DNA from: Actinotalea solisilvae
Lineage (GTDB): Bacteria > Actinomycetota > Actinomycetes > Actinomycetales > Cellulomonadaceae
Direction: 5' to 3'
Assembly (NCBI RefSeq): GCF_016464425.1
Contig: NZ_JADDKQ010000003.1
Coordinates: 1-64,000 of the forward strand
DNA length: 64,000 nucleotides
Position numbers and translations under genes: made by a program. The notes under the pieces are model-generated. The model was not told the origin of the DNA, made no database searches, and was given only the letters and a program-made list of their open reading frames with translations. Below, piece by piece: positions 16,600 through 25,955 of the stretch. The stretch's first letter is position 1. Each line of letters begins with the position of its first letter.

Positions 16600-18171
16600 G
16601 TGACCGACACGACAGCAGCCAAGCTCGAGGACCTCGCCGCGCGCACCGCGAGCGCCGCCGACGACACGGCCGCCGCCGCCAAGCAGCACCCGCGCGGCAA
16701 GAAGACCGCCCGCGAGCGCATCGCCGCGCTGCTCGACGAGGGCAGCTTCGTCGAGCTCGACGCCTTCGTCCGCCACCGCTCGACGGCCTTCGGCCTCGAC
16801 GCGCGGCGCATCCCGGGCGACGGCGTCGTCACCGGGTACGGCACCGTCGACGGGCGCCAGGTCGCCGTCTACAGCCAGGACTTCACGGTGTTCGGCGGCT
16901 CGCTCGGCGAGGCGCACGGCCAGAAGATCACCAAGGTCATGGACCTCGCGCTGCGCACGGGCGTCCCCCTCGTCGGCATCCTCGACGGCGGCGGCGCGCG
17001 CATCCAGGAGGGCGTCGCGGCGCTCACCCAGTTCGCCGAGATCTTCCGCCGCAACGTCGCGGCGTCCGGCGTGATCCCCCAGGTCTCGCTCATCCTCGGC
17101 CCCAGCGCGGGCGGCGCGGTCTACTCCCCCGCCCTCACGGACTTCATCGTCATGGCCGACCAGACGTCGAACATGTTCATCACCGGCCCCGACGTCATCC
17201 GGGCCGTCACGGGCGAGGACGTCGGCTTCGAGGAGCTCGGCGGCGGCCACACGCACAACGCGCGCTCGGGCGTCGCGCACTACCTCGGCCACGACGAGGA
17301 CGACGCCATCGAGTACGTCAAGGCGCTCCTCGGCTACCTGCCGTCGAACAACCTCACCGACCCCGTCGTGTGGCCGGGCGAGGAGGCGGACCTCGCGGTG
17401 ACCGACGCCGACCTCGAGCTCGACACGCTCGTCCCCGACTCGGACAACCAGCCCTACGACATGCGCACCGTGGTCGAGCACGTCGTCGACCACGGCGAGC
17501 TGCTCGAGGTCCAGGCGCTGTACGCGCCCAACGTGCTCGTGGGCTTCGGCCACGTCGAGGGCCACCCCGTCGGGATCGTCGCGAACCAGCCGCTCCAGAT
17601 GGCCGGCACGCTCGACATCAACGCGGCCGAGAAGGCCGCGCGGTTCGTCCGGACCTGCGACGCGTTCAACATCCCGGTCCTCACGTTCGTCGACGTCCCC
17701 GGCTTCCTGCCGGGCACCGACCAGGAGTGGAACGGGATCATCCGGCGCGGCGCCAAGCTCATCTACGCCTACGCCGAGGCCACCGTCCCGCTCGTCACCG
17801 TCATCACGCGCAAGGCCTACGGGGGCGCCTACATCGTCATGGGCTCCAAGCAGCTCGGCGCCGACGTCAACCTCGCCTGGCCGACGGCGCAGGTCGCCGT
17901 CATGGGCGCGGGCGGCGCGGTCAACATCCTCCAGCGCGGCGCGCTGAAGAAGGTCGCGGAGGCGGGCGGGGACGTCGAGGCCGAGCGCGCGCGCCTCACG
18001 GGCGAGTACGAGGACGCGCTCATCAACCCCTACGAGGCCGCGGACCGCGGCTACGTCGACGCGGTCATCGCGCCGTCGCACACGCGCACGCAGGTCGTGC
18101 GGGCGCTGCGGGCCCTGCGCACCAAGCGCGCGGCCCTGCCCGCCAAGAAGCACGGGAACATCCCGCTGTGA
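16600..18171 (+). CDS. Acyl-CoA carboxylase beta subunit (carboxyltransferase)
   Basis: A 523-aa carboxyltransferase of the AccD/PccB type that transfers CO2 from carboxybiotin to acetyl- or propionyl-CoA to give malonyl- or methylmalonyl-CoA. Two crotonase-like halves are present; the N half shows [34 protein letters not shown] and [13 protein letters not shown], and the C half shows [13 protein letters not shown] and [21 protein letters not shown] (both oxyanion regions). It is followed by accE in a GTGA overlap. The length and motifs match the propionyl/acetyl-CoA group (AccD5-like). Substrate preference is not decided by what I can see. Confidence 0.95.
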   Translation: MTDTTAAKLEDLAARTASAADDTAAAAKQHPRGKKTARERIAALLDEGSFVELDAFVRHRSTAFGLDARRIPGDGVVTGYGTVDGRQVAVYSQDFTVFGGSLGEAHGQKITKVMDLALRTGVPLVGILDGGGARIQEGVAALTQFAEIFRRNVAASGVIPQVSLILGPSAGGAVYSPALTDFIVMADQTSNMFITGPDVIRAVTGEDVGFEELGGGHTHNARSGVAHYLGHDEDDAIEYVKALLGYLPSNNLTDPVVWPGEEADLAVTDADLELDTLVPDSDNQPYDMRTVVEHVVDHGELLEVQALYAPNVLVGFGHVEGHPVGIVANQPLQMAGTLDINAAEKAARFVRTCDAFNIPVLTFVDVPGFLPGTDQEWNGIIRRGAKLIYAYAEATVPLVTVITRKAYGGAYIVMGSKQLGADVNLAWPTAQVAVMGAGGAVNILQRGALKKVAEAGGDVEAERARLTGEYEDALINPYEAADRGYVDAVIAPSHTRTQVVRALRALRTKRAALPAKKHGNIPL

Positions 18172-18392
18172 CCCCCGACGTGCGGGTGGTCCGCGGCGAG
18201 CCCGACGACGTCGAGCTCGCCGCCCTCGTCGCCGGGCTCGCGGCGAGCGCGGCCGACGAGGACCCGGGTCCGGGGCCGACGGCCGCGTCCCGCGCGGGCG
18301 ACGCCGCCCGTCGCTGGCGGGCGGCTGCGTGGCCGAGCCCGGGCCGCCTCGCGCCCGGCGCGGACGCGTGGCGCTGGAGCTCGCGGGCGTGA
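18168..18392 (+). CDS. accE: Acyl-CoA carboxylase epsilon subunit
   Basis: A 74-aa protein matching the actinobacterial epsilon subunit that bridges the alpha and beta chains. The pattern is an N-terminal [20 protein letters not shown], a variable acidic-polar middle, then RRWRAAAW and the C-terminal [11 protein letters not shown]. It starts with GTG in a four-base overlap with the beta gene stop and ends in another GTGA overlap with the ychJ-like gene, so translation is likely coupled through three genes. Confidence 0.93.
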   Translation: MTPDVRVVRGEPDDVELAALVAGLAASAADEDPGPGPTAASRAGDAARRWRAAAWPSPGRLAPGADAWRWSSRA

Positions 18393-18805
18393 CGGGCCCG
18401 CTCGCCGACGCGGCCGCCGGCTGCCCGTGCGGGTCCGGGCTCCGCGACGACCTGTGCTGCGGTCGTCTGCACCGCGGCGAGGCGCTCGCCGCGACGGCCG
18501 AGGAGCTCATGCGGTCGCGGTACAGCGCCTTCGTTCGCCGCGAGGCGGGCTACCTCCTCGCGACGTGGCACCCCCGGACGCGCCCGGCCGACCTCGACCT
18601 CGACGACGACGTCGCCTGGACGGGCCTCGAGGTGCTCGCGACCGAGGCGGGCGGCCCCGGCGACGCCACGGGCGTCGTGGAGTTCGTCGCCCACCACGCC
18701 GGCGGGCGCCTGCACGAGCGCAGCCGGTTCGAGCGCCGCGCCGGCCGCTGGGTCTACGTCGACGGCGAGGACCTCGACGCCGCGCGACGCCCGGCGCGCG
18801 GCTGA
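18389..18805 (+). CDS. YchJ family protein with SEC-C motif
   Basis: A 138-aa protein of the UPF0225/YchJ group. The N-terminal SEC-C zinc motif is CPCGSGLRDDLCCGRLH (residues about 12-28), followed by the core EELMRSRYSAFVRREAGYLLATWHP and, near the end, ERSRFERRAGRWVYVDGE. The GTG at 18389 is chosen because it overlaps the accE stop by four bases; the frame is open for 20 more codons inside accE. The role is unknown; an NTF2-like fold with zinc is known for relatives. Placement inside the carboxylase cluster suggests co-expression only. Confidence 0.88.
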   Translation: MTGPLADAAAGCPCGSGLRDDLCCGRLHRGEALAATAEELMRSRYSAFVRREAGYLLATWHPRTRPADLDLDDDVAWTGLEVLATEAGGPGDATGVVEFVAHHAGGRLHERSRFERRAGRWVYVDGEDLDAARRPARG

Positions 18806-18863
18806 CGCGTCGTCGTCCGGCCGTGCGCCGGATCGGGGTGGACGGCACCGCCCGGGCGGTGGC

Positions 18864-18869
18864 TAGGGT
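18864..18869 (+). promoter_or_regulatory. -10 box TAGGGT, leaderless DUF885 gene
   Basis: TAGGGT ends six bases before the ATG at 18876, with no ribosome site. Confidence 0.5.
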
Positions 18870-18875
18870 CGGCCC

Positions 18876-20600
18876 ATGACGACCGAGCACACCGCCACCG
18901 GCTCCCCCACCCACCGGGAGCCCACCCCCGTCGACGCCGTCGCCGACGCCTACGTCGAGACGATCGCGCGCCTCAACCCGCTCGCGGCGACCGCCATGGG
19001 CCTGAGCGGGTACGACCACCTCATGACCGACTTCTCGCCCGCCGGCTGGCAGGCCCAGGCCGACGCGGCGCGCGCCGTCCTCGACGAGCTCGACCGGGTC
19101 GACCCCGTCGACGACGTCGACCGCGTGACGATCGCGGCGATGCGCGAGCGCATCGGGCTCGAGCTCGAGCTCTTCGACGCGGACGAGCTCCTCGGGATGC
19201 TCAACAACATCGCGTCCCCGGTCCAGGAGCTGCGCGACATCTTCGACGTCATGCCCACGTCGACCCCCGAGCACTGGGAGAACGTCGCGGCGCGGCTCGC
19301 CGCGCTGCCGACCGCCGCCGACGGCGTCGTCGCGTCGCTGCGCCTCGCCGCGTCGCGCGGGCGCGTGGCCGCCGCCCGGCAGGTCCGCGAGTGCGTGACC
19401 CAGGCCGAGGAGCTCGCCGCGGACGGCTCGTTCTTCGACACCTTCACCACGGGCGCCGCCGTCGACGCGGCGCTCGACGACTCGGCCGCGTGCCAGGCCG
19501 TCCGACGCGACCTCGCGGACGGCGCGGCGGCCGCCAAGCGGGCCTACGCGACCCTCGCCGCCTTCCTGCGCGACGAGCTGCTGCCCCAGGCCCCCGAGGA
19601 GGACGCCTTCGGGCGCGAGCGCTACGCGCTGTGGTCGCGGTACTTCCTCGGCGCGCGCGTGGACCTCGACGAGACCTACCGGTGGGGCCTCGAGGAGCTC
19701 GACCGGGTCATCGCGGAGCAGGAGGCCGTCGCCGCGCAGATCGCGGGCGAGGGCGCGAGCGTCGCGGACGCCGTGACGGTGCTCGACGAGGACCCCGCGC
19801 GCGTCCTGCACGGCAACGACGCGCTCCAGGCGTGGATGCAGGAGACGTCCGACGCCGCGGTCGCCGCGCTCAACGGCGTCCACTTCGACATCCCCGAGCC
19901 CGTGCTGCGCCTCGCGTGCCGGATCGCCCCGACCCAGAACGGCGGGATCTACTACACCGGGCCGTCCGACGACTTCACGCGCCCGGGCACGATGTGGTGG
20001 TCGGTGCCGCCGGAGGTCACGACGCACACGACGTGGCGCGAGCGGACGACCGTCTACCACGAGGGCGTCCCGGGCCACCACCTGCAGATCGGCCAGGCGG
20101 TCTACCAGCGCGCGACCCTCAACAGCTGGCGGCGCCTCGCCTGCTGGGTGAGCGGCCACGGCGAGGGCTGGGCCCTGTACGCCGAGCGCCTCATGGCGGA
20201 CCTCGGCTTCCTCGACGACCCGGGCGACCGCCTCGGCATGCTCGACGGGCAGCGCATGCGTGCGGCGCGCGTCGTGCTCGACATCGGGGTGCACCTCGGC
20301 CTGCCGTGCCCCGAGCGCTGGGGCGGCGGCACGTGGGACCACGACAAGGCGTGGGAGTTCCTCAAGGCCAACGTCAACATGCCCGAGGCGTTCCTGCGGT
20401 TCGAGCTCAACCGCTACCTCGGCTGGGGCGGTCAGGCCCCGGCGTACAAGATCGGCCAGCGCCTGTGGGAGACCGCGCGCGACGAGGCCGCCCTCGCCGC
20501 GCAGGAGCGCGGCGAGCAGCACGACCTCAAGGCGTTCCACGCGCGCGCGCTCGCGCTCGGCTCGGTCGGCCTCGACGTCCTGCGCGAGGCGCTCGTCTGA
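18876..20600 (+). CDS. DUF885 family protein, putative metallopeptidase
   Basis: A 574-aa cytoplasmic protein of the DUF885 family, considered zinc-peptidase-like because of the motif VYHEGVPGHHLQIG (near residues 392-405) followed downstream by GHGEGWALYAERLM, which supplies the second Glu. The N-terminal 250 residues are helical. No signal peptide is present. Members are carboxypeptidase-like or uncharacterised, so substrate is unknown. It has its own TAGGGT promoter box and is followed by a strong hairpin at 20624-20652, so it forms a single-gene unit. Confidence 0.9.
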   Translation: MTTEHTATGSPTHREPTPVDAVADAYVETIARLNPLAATAMGLSGYDHLMTDFSPAGWQAQADAARAVLDELDRVDPVDDVDRVTIAAMRERIGLELELFDADELLGMLNNIASPVQELRDIFDVMPTSTPEHWENVAARLAALPTAADGVVASLRLAASRGRVAAARQVRECVTQAEELAADGSFFDTFTTGAAVDAALDDSAACQAVRRDLADGAAAAKRAYATLAAFLRDELLPQAPEEDAFGRERYALWSRYFLGARVDLDETYRWGLEELDRVIAEQEAVAAQIAGEGASVADAVTVLDEDPARVLHGNDALQAWMQETSDAAVAALNGVHFDIPEPVLRLACRIAPTQNGGIYYTGPSDDFTRPGTMWWSVPPEVTTHTTWRERTTVYHEGVPGHHLQIGQAVYQRATLNSWRRLACWVSGHGEGWALYAERLMADLGFLDDPGDRLGMLDGQRMRAARVVLDIGVHLGLPCPERWGGGTWDHDKAWEFLKANVNMPEAFLRFELNRYLGWGGQAPAYKIGQRLWETARDEAALAAQERGEQHDLKAFHARALALGSVGLDVLREALV

Positions 20601-20623
20601 GCGACGCACCCACGACCGGCCGG

Positions 20624-20652
20624 GGCCTGGGACGCCGCGCGCGTCCCGGGCC
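20624..20652 (+). terminator. Hairpin terminator after the DUF885 gene
   Basis: A 12-pair stem (GGCCTGGGACGC with GCGTCCCGGGCC, one U-G pair) and five-base loop, 23 bases after the stop. No T tract, as is common in high-GC actinobacteria. Confidence 0.7.
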
Positions 20653-20705
20653 CTCGCCGGCCCTCGCCGTCGGCGGTCCGCCGGGCCGTGCCCCGGCCGC
20701 GCGGC

Positions 20706-20711
20706 TACCCT
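20706..20711 (+). promoter_or_regulatory. -10 box TACCCT, leaderless maf
   Basis: TACCCT ends six bases before the GTG at 20718. Confidence 0.45.
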
Positions 20712-20717
20712 GCCGCG

Positions 20718-21380
20718 GTGACCACCCTCGTCCTCGCCTCCGCCTCCCCCGCCCGCCGCGCCCTGCTGCGCGCGGCCGGCATCGACGTCGTCGTCCAGGT
20801 GTCCGGGGTGGACGAGGACGCCGTGCTCGCGGCGGCGTCGGGCGGCGACGACGCGCCGGACCCGGCGGACGCCGTCCTGCTCCTCGCCCACGCCAAGGCC
20901 CAGGACGTCGCGGCGCGCGACCTGGGCGTGCTCCCGGACCTGCCGGACCCGGACGACGCGCTCGTCGTCGCGTGCGACTCGATGCTCGAGCTCGACGGGC
21001 AGGCGTTCGGCAAGCCCGCGGACGCCGACGACGCCGTCGCACGCTGGCGGCGCATGCGCGGCCGCAGCGGCGTGCTGCACACCGGCCACTGGCTCGTGGA
21101 CCTGCGCCCCGTCGAGGACGGCGGCAGCGGCGGGACCGTCGGCGGCGTGTCCTCGACGACCGTGCACTTCGCGGACCTGTCCGACGCCGAGATCGAGGCC
21201 TACGTCGCGACCGGCGAGCCCCTCGCGGTGGCCGGGGCGTTCACGGTCGACGGGCTCGGCGGCCCGTTCGTCACGCGCATCGAGGGCGACCACCACGGCG
21301 TCGTCGGGCTGAGCCTGCCCCTGCTGCGGGACCTGCTCGGCGAGGTCGGCGTGCCGCTCCACGCCCTCTGGCGTCGCTGA
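20718..21380 (+). CDS. maf: Maf family nucleoside triphosphate pyrophosphatase
   Basis: A 220-aa house-cleaning enzyme that hydrolyses non-canonical or methylated NTPs to the monophosphate and pyrophosphate. The signature LASASPARRALLRAAGI is at the start, the catalytic Asp in ACDSMLELDG, then FGKPADADDAV and RMRGRSGVLHTGH, and late EPLAVAGAFTVDGLGG and IEGDHHGVVGL. Compared with family averages the acidic insert near residues 38-55 is long. The GTG at 20718 follows TACCCT directly. It lies between the beta and alpha carboxylase genes, a conserved actinobacterial position. Confidence 0.95.
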   Translation: MTTLVLASASPARRALLRAAGIDVVVQVSGVDEDAVLAAASGGDDAPDPADAVLLLAHAKAQDVAARDLGVLPDLPDPDDALVVACDSMLELDGQAFGKPADADDAVARWRRMRGRSGVLHTGHWLVDLRPVEDGGSGGTVGGVSSTTVHFADLSDAEIEAYVATGEPLAVAGAFTVDGLGGPFVTRIEGDHHGVVGLSLPLLRDLLGEVGVPLHALWRR

Positions 21381-21471
21381 TCCCCACAAAGCGCCGCGGA
21401 GGCCGGTTGCCGATCCGAACAACGCTCGGGGGTCGACCGGGCGCCGCGTGAACGGCGCGGGCGGGTGACGT

Positions 21472-21477
21472 TACGGT
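21472..21477 (+). promoter_or_regulatory. -10 box TACGGT, carboxylase alpha gene
   Basis: TACGGT ends five bases before the GTG at 21483, with no separate ribosome site. Confidence 0.45.
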
Positions 21478-21482
21478 GAGCC

Positions 21483-23273
21483 GTGCCCGACATCCACAAG
21501 GTCCTCATCGCCAACCGCGGCGAGATCGCCGTCCGCATCGCGCGGGCCTGCGCCGACGCGGGGATCGCGAGCGTCGCCGTCTACGCCGACCAGGACCGGG
21601 AGGCGCTGCACGTGCGCGTCGCCGGCGAGGCGTTCGCGCTCGGCGGCGCTCGGGCGGCCGAGACCTACCTCGACATGGGCAAGCTGCTCGACGTCGCCCG
21701 GCGGTCGGGCGCCGACGCGGTGCACCCCGGCTACGGCTTCCTCGCCGAGAACGCGGCCTTCGCCCAGGCCGTCATCGACGCGGGGCTCGTCTGGATCGGC
21801 CCGCCGCCCGCGGCGATCGAGGCGCTCGGCGACAAGGTCAGCGCGCGGCACATCGCCCAGCGCGCGGGCGCACCGCTCGTCGCGGGCACGCCGGACCCGG
21901 TGACCGGCGCCGAGGAGGTCCAGGCCTTCGCCGAGGAGCACGGCCTGCCCGTCGCGATCAAGGCCGCGTTCGGCGGCGGCGGCCGGGGCCTCAAGGTCGC
22001 GCGCGAGCACGACGAGATCGTCGAGCTGTACGAGTCGGCGGTGCGCGAGGCGACCGCCGCGTTCGGCCGGGGCGAGTGCTTCGTCGAGCGCTACCTCGAC
22101 TCCCCGCGCCACGTCGAGACCCAGTGCCTCGCGGACGAGCACGGCACGGTCGTCGTCGTCTCGACGCGCGACTGCTCGCTCCAGCGCCGCCACCAGAAGC
22201 TCGTCGAGGAGGCGCCCGCGCCCTTCCTCACCGACGAGCAGGAGGCGCTGCTGCGCGACGCGTCGATCGCGATCCTGCGCGAGGCCGGCTACGTCGGCGC
22301 CGGGACGTGCGAGTTCCTCGTGGCCCGCGACGGGACCGTCTCGTTCCTCGAGGTCAACACGCGCCTGCAGGTCGAGCACCCGGTCACCGAGGAGGTCAGC
22401 GGCGTCGACCTCGTGCGCGAGCAGCTGCGCATCGCCGCCGGCGAGCCGCTCGGCTACGACTCCGTCCCGGTCCGCGGCCACTCGCTCGAGTTCCGGATCA
22501 ACGGCGAGGACCCTGCGGCGGGCTTCCTGCCGACGCCGGGGCGGATCACCACGCTCCGGTTCCCGGGCGGCCCCGGCGTCCGCGTCGACAGCGGCGTCGT
22601 CGAGGGCGACACCGTCTCGGGCGCGTTCGACTCGATGATCGCCAAGCTCGTCGTCACGGGCGCGACGCGGACCCAGGCGGTCGAGCGCGCGCGGCGCGCC
22701 CTCGCCGAGCTCGAGGTCGTCGGCATCCCCACCGTCATCCCCTTCCACCGCGCGGTGCTCGACTCCCCCGCGTTCGTGCCCGCGGACCCGGCGGAGCCCT
22801 TCACGGTGCACACGCGCTGGATCGAGACCGAGTTCGCGGAGACGCTCGCGGCCCTGGGACGGGCCGGGGAGACCGCCGCCGCACCGGCCGAGCCGGAGGA
22901 GCCGCAGACCGAGCGCGTCGTCGTCGAGGTCGGCGGCAAGCGTCTCGAGGTCGTCCTCCCGATCGGCCTGGGGCTCGGCTCCGGCCGGGCGCGTGCCGCG
23001 GCACGCCCGCGCCGCCAGGCCGGTGCCCGCGGCCCCGCACGTGCCGCAGGCGCCAACGGGACGACCCTCGCCTCGCCCATGCAGGGCACCATCGTCAAGG
23101 TCGCCGTGACCGAGGGCGACGAGGTCGCCGAGGGCGACCTCGTCGTGGTGCTCGAGGCCATGAAGATGGAGCAGCCGCTCGTGGCCCACCGCGCGGGTAC
23201 CGTCCAGCGGCTCGCGGCCGGCGTCGGCTCGAGCGTCAGCGCGGGCACCGCCATCTGCGAGATCGTCGGCTGA
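21483..23273 (+). CDS. Acyl-CoA carboxylase alpha subunit (biotin carboxylase and carrier)
   Basis: A 596-aa fused chain of AccA3 type. The N-terminal biotin carboxylase domain starts [18 protein letters not shown], has the ATP-grasp glycine loop [11 protein letters not shown] and the substrate loop [14 protein letters not shown]; the C-terminal carrier domain has EAMKMEQP with the biotin acceptor Lys561. A Pro/Ala/Arg linker at about 500-525 connects them. It serves the beta and epsilon subunits encoded at 16600-18392 and needs BirA for biotinylation. In this phylum one alpha chain often serves several beta chains. A perfect 11-pair hairpin directly follows the stop. Confidence 0.96.
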   Translation: MPDIHKVLIANRGEIAVRIARACADAGIASVAVYADQDREALHVRVAGEAFALGGARAAETYLDMGKLLDVARRSGADAVHPGYGFLAENAAFAQAVIDAGLVWIGPPPAAIEALGDKVSARHIAQRAGAPLVAGTPDPVTGAEEVQAFAEEHGLPVAIKAAFGGGGRGLKVAREHDEIVELYESAVREATAAFGRGECFVERYLDSPRHVETQCLADEHGTVVVVSTRDCSLQRRHQKLVEEAPAPFLTDEQEALLRDASIAILREAGYVGAGTCEFLVARDGTVSFLEVNTRLQVEHPVTEEVSGVDLVREQLRIAAGEPLGYDSVPVRGHSLEFRINGEDPAAGFLPTPGRITTLRFPGGPGVRVDSGVVEGDTVSGAFDSMIAKLVVTGATRTQAVERARRALAELEVVGIPTVIPFHRAVLDSPAFVPADPAEPFTVHTRWIETEFAETLAALGRAGETAAAPAEPEEPQTERVVVEVGGKRLEVVLPIGLGLGSGRARAAARPRRQAGARGPARAAGANGTTLASPMQGTIVKVAVTEGDEVAEGDLVVVLEAMKMEQPLVAHRAGTVQRLAAGVGSSVSAGTAICEIVG

Positions 23274-23298
23274 GCGGGCGTCCCAGCGGGACGCCCGC
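23274..23298 (+). terminator. Perfect hairpin terminator after the alpha chain
   Basis: GCGGGCGTCCC pairs with GGGACGCCCGC over a three-base loop AGC, starting at the first base after the stop codon. No T run. Confidence 0.8.
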
Positions 23299-23406
23299 CC
23301 CGGCGGCAGGGGACGTCGGTCCCTGGTCCCGGGTGCGCGCGCGGCGCCATCGTGACGTCGTGACGTGAGGCGGCGCGCCGCGGTGCGCCGGGACCGGGAG
23401 ACGACG

Positions 23407-24198
23407 ATGAGCCTGCAGAGCCCCGCACCGGAACACCCGAGCGAGGTGGCGCCCCCACCCGCCACCCGCCCCTCGCGCGGCGTCGACGCGACCACCGTCT
23501 GGGGGCTGATCCTGCTCGCGGTCGGCGGCCTCCTGCTGCTCGACCGCCTCGCCGTGGTCGACCGCGACGCCCTCCTGTGGGGACCCGCCTTCGCCGTCGG
23601 CGCCGTCGCCTTCGCCCTCGTCGTCCGCTCCGGCCCGCAGGGCTGGTGGGGCGCGATCCCCGCGGGCGTGCTGCTGGGCCTCGCGGCCGCCGTCGTGCTC
23701 GAGGACGTCGAGCCGCCGGTGGGCGACGCCGACCTCGCGGGCGCGGCGTTCCTCGCCCTCGCCGGCGCGGGCTTCCTCACCGTGCACCTGCGCGACCACC
23801 GCCGCTGGTGGGCGCTGATCCCGGGCGGCGTCCTCGTGACGCTCGCGCTCGTGGCCCTCGTCGAGGGCGCCGTGGGCGAGGGCACGGGCGGCGCCGTCCT
23901 GCTGCTGGGCCTCGGCCTGACGTTCGCGCTGCTCGCCGTGGTGCCGACGGGGAGGCCGACGGCCGCGGCCGGGGCCGCCGGACCCGCACGGATGCGCTGG
24001 CCGCTCGTCCCGGCGGTCGTGCTCCTGCTGCTGTCGTTCGTCGTCGCGCTCGGCACCCTGGTCGACGAGAGCCTGGCCGGCGTCGTCTGGCCCGCGCTGC
24101 TCGCGGCGGCCGGCGTGGTCCTCCTGACGCTGTCCGTGCGGCGCGCGCGGCGCGACGCCACCCGGCCCCCGACGGACCCGGCGGGCCGCGCGGGCTGA
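23407..24198 (+). CDS. Polytopic membrane protein of unknown function
   Basis: A 263-aa integral membrane protein with about eight hydrophobic segments and short, often Trp-rich loops (QGWWGAIPAG, RRWWALIPGG). The N-terminal 30 residues are Pro-rich and cytoplasmic; the C-terminus is basic (VRRARRDATRPP). The spaced pairs of segments suggest a duplicated two-helix unit. The ATG has CGGGAG upstream. I recognise no functional family; similar proteins are annotated only as hypothetical membrane proteins in actinobacteria. Confidence 0.75.
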   Translation: MSLQSPAPEHPSEVAPPPATRPSRGVDATTVWGLILLAVGGLLLLDRLAVVDRDALLWGPAFAVGAVAFALVVRSGPQGWWGAIPAGVLLGLAAAVVLEDVEPPVGDADLAGAAFLALAGAGFLTVHLRDHRRWWALIPGGVLVTLALVALVEGAVGEGTGGAVLLLGLGLTFALLAVVPTGRPTAAAGAAGPARMRWPLVPAVVLLLLSFVVALGTLVDESLAGVVWPALLAAAGVVLLTLSVRRARRDATRPPTDPAGRAG

Positions 24199-24259
24199 TC
24201 GTCCACCTGAGGCGTGCGGGCTGAGGACCTGCGGGCTGAGGCGGTCACACCTCGGGGTC

Positions 24260-24604
24260 TCAGCGGCCGACGCCCCGGCGGTCCCGGGGGGCGCGGCGGG
24301 GTGCCCGCGCGGACGCGCCCGCGCCGCGCGCGGGCCCGCCGAGCGCGACGAGCAGGCCGAGCATGAAGCCGGCGTCGTACCCGTTCCCCGTGTTGCGCAC
24401 CTCGTAGACGTTGACGGTGTCCGTGAAGAGCGAGACGACGAACGTCACCGGCGCGATGATCCCGTGCCACAGGCCGAGCCAGAAGCCCGCGGCGCCCGGC
24501 TCGCTCGTGATCGCGTCGTTGGCCCCCGGGGCGCAGGCGGCCAGGAGCAGCAGGACGAGGGCCGTCCCGACGAGCACCGTGCGCCGGACGTGACGTGCCT
24601 CCAT
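24260..24604 (-). CDS. Small putative lipoprotein
   Basis: A 114-aa exported protein. The signal is a basic start (MEARHVRR), a hydrophobic run and a lipobox LLAAC with the lipidated Cys near residue 25. Then come WLGLWHGIIAPVTFVVSLF and AGFMLGLLVALGG, two more hydrophobic stretches, with NVYEVRNTGNGYDAGFM between. The last 20 residues are Arg/Pro/Ala-rich. GGGAGG lies before the ATG. The function is unknown; a large hairpin separates it from the upstream gene. Confidence 0.75.
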   Translation of the reverse strand: MEARHVRRTVLVGTALVLLLLAACAPGANDAITSEPGAAGFWLGLWHGIIAPVTFVVSLFTDTVNVYEVRNTGNGYDAGFMLGLLVALGGPARGAGASARAPRRAPRDRRGVGR

Positions 24605-24633
24605 GGTGACCTCCCGGGTCCAGTCAAGGGCGA

Positions 24634-24679
24634 CGACGCCGCCCGACCCCAGGGTCCAAGGGCCCTGGTGGCGGCGTCG
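24634..24679 (-). terminator. Two-tier hairpin between GyrI-like and lipoprotein genes
   Basis: Outer arms CGACGCCGCC (24634-24643) and GGCGGCGTCG (24670-24679) are perfect over ten pairs; inner arms CCAGGG and CCCTGG add six pairs around an eight-base loop, with a five-against-one bulge. It lies 12 bases after the stop at 24691 and 30 before the next start. Confidence 0.75.
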
Positions 24680-24690
24680 GGGCGGCGTGC

Positions 24691-25218
24691 TCAGGCCCGT
24701 GCCCCCGCCTCGGCTCCGGCCCCGCTCGACGCGAGCCCCGGGCCGGAGACGCGCACGACGACGCGTGTGCGCCACGTCGTCGGGTCAGGATCCGACGCCG
24801 GCCCGGACTCGTAGATCTCCCACGAGTCCTCGCCACGCTGCAGGTGGTGCTCCGCCATCCACGCCGTGAGCCGCCCGTACATCGCGCCGAGCCCGTCGTA
24901 GGCACCGGCGTGGACGGTCTCGACGGCGAGGCCCGCGGGGAGCGCGCCGAGCACGAGCTCGGGGGCGCCCGAGCCGTCGGCGGCCGCGAGCGGCGCCGTG
25001 CTCTCGACGGGGAAGCCGACCTCGACGTCGACGACGTCGGTCGGCTCGCCGCGGTACCGCGCGTAGGGCGGGCCCGCCGGTGCGACGCCGCGGTCACCGA
25101 GGGCCGCGAGCACGGTGTCGAGCGCCTGGAACGCCTCCGAGATCGCGTCCATCCGGACGACCCTGCGCACGCCCGCCGTCGGGCGCTCGAGCTGCTCGAC
25201 CACGCCGAACTCGTCCAT
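24691..25218 (-). CDS. GyrI-like small-molecule-binding domain protein
   Basis: A 175-aa protein resembling the effector-binding domain shared by GyrI/SbmC and the C-terminus of AraC/MerR-type regulators. Typical features are the RYRGEP and VDVEVGFPV strands, then [29 protein letters not shown] and the acidic [20 protein letters not shown]. No DNA-binding domain is present, so it may bind a small ligand or hydrolyse it, as some relatives do. AGGAGG six bases before the ATG is a strong ribosome site. It is divergent from the NUDIX gene. Confidence 0.85.
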   Translation of the reverse strand: MDEFGVVEQLERPTAGVRRVVRMDAISEAFQALDTVLAALGDRGVAPAGPPYARYRGEPTDVVDVEVGFPVESTAPLAAADGSGAPELVLGALPAGLAVETVHAGAYDGLGAMYGRLTAWMAEHHLQRGEDSWEIYESGPASDPDPTTWRTRVVVRVSGPGLASSGAGAEAGARA

Positions 25219-25393
25219 CGTGTCCTCCTCCGTGCACCGTGGTGGTCCTCTCGACCGTGGCGCGCCCGGGCGCCGGACCCCAGTGCCGAAGGTCCCTCGG
25301 GACCGCGGGAGGACCTGTCCGCGCACGGCCGGGGACCCGCCCCGGGTCGGTCCGGTCGGAGCGGGTCGGCGGGTGCCGCCGTCGCGTCGTGCC

Positions 25394-25399
25394 TAGGGT
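25394..25399 (+). promoter_or_regulatory. -10 box TAGGGT of the NUDIX gene
   Basis: TAGGGT 19 bases before the GTG at 25419; a GGGAGG site lies between, so this unit has a short leader. Confidence 0.45.
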
Positions 25400-25418
25400 G
25401 GGCCGCGGGAGGTGGCAC

Positions 25419-25955
25419 GTGGCGGGACGCCCGTTCGACGACGCGGTCCCGGGACCCGGCGGCACCGACGGCCACCGACCCGGCGGCCGGCACTCGGGCG
25501 ACGCCTGGGTCGAGTGCGCGTGCGGCCGCCGGCACTGGGGCGTGCACGGCGCGGCAGGGCTCCTGCTGCACCGGCGCGGGCCCGACGACGGCCGTCACGA
25601 GGTCGTGCTCCAGCACCGCGCCCTGTGGTCGGACCAGGGCGGCACGTGGGCGCTGCCCGGCGGCGCCCTCGCGCCTGGCGAGACGCCCGTCGACGGCGCG
25701 GTCCGCGAGGCCGCCGAGGAGGCCGGCGTCGACCCCGGCGGGCTCGAGGTGCACGACCTCCACGTGCTGGACCACGGCCCGTGGCGCTACACGACCGTGG
25801 TCGCGCGCGCGACGGGGCCGCAGCACGTGCGCCCGACCGACGCCGAGAGCCTCGAGATCGCGTGGGTCGCCGTCGACGCGGTCGACGCGCGCCCGCTCCT
25901 GCCCGCCTTCGCCGCGAGCTGGCCCGCCCTGCGGCGCCGGCTCGACCTCCCCTAG
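25419..25955 (+). CDS. NUDIX hydrolase
   Basis: A 178-aa pyrophosphohydrolase. The NUDIX box is intact: [24 protein letters not shown] (about residues 80-103, key Glu in REAAEEAG). Ahead of it is a [19 protein letters not shown] strand typical of an actinobacterial subgroup. The substrate, a nucleoside diphosphate linked to some group, is unknown. The GTG at 25419 has GGGAGG upstream. Its TAG stop overlaps the stop of the convergent transporter in the shared bases CTAG. Confidence 0.88.
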   Translation: MAGRPFDDAVPGPGGTDGHRPGGRHSGDAWVECACGRRHWGVHGAAGLLLHRRGPDDGRHEVVLQHRALWSDQGGTWALPGGALAPGETPVDGAVREAAEEAGVDPGGLEVHDLHVLDHGPWRYTTVVARATGPQHVRPTDAESLEIAWVAVDAVDARPLLPAFAASWPALRRRLDLP

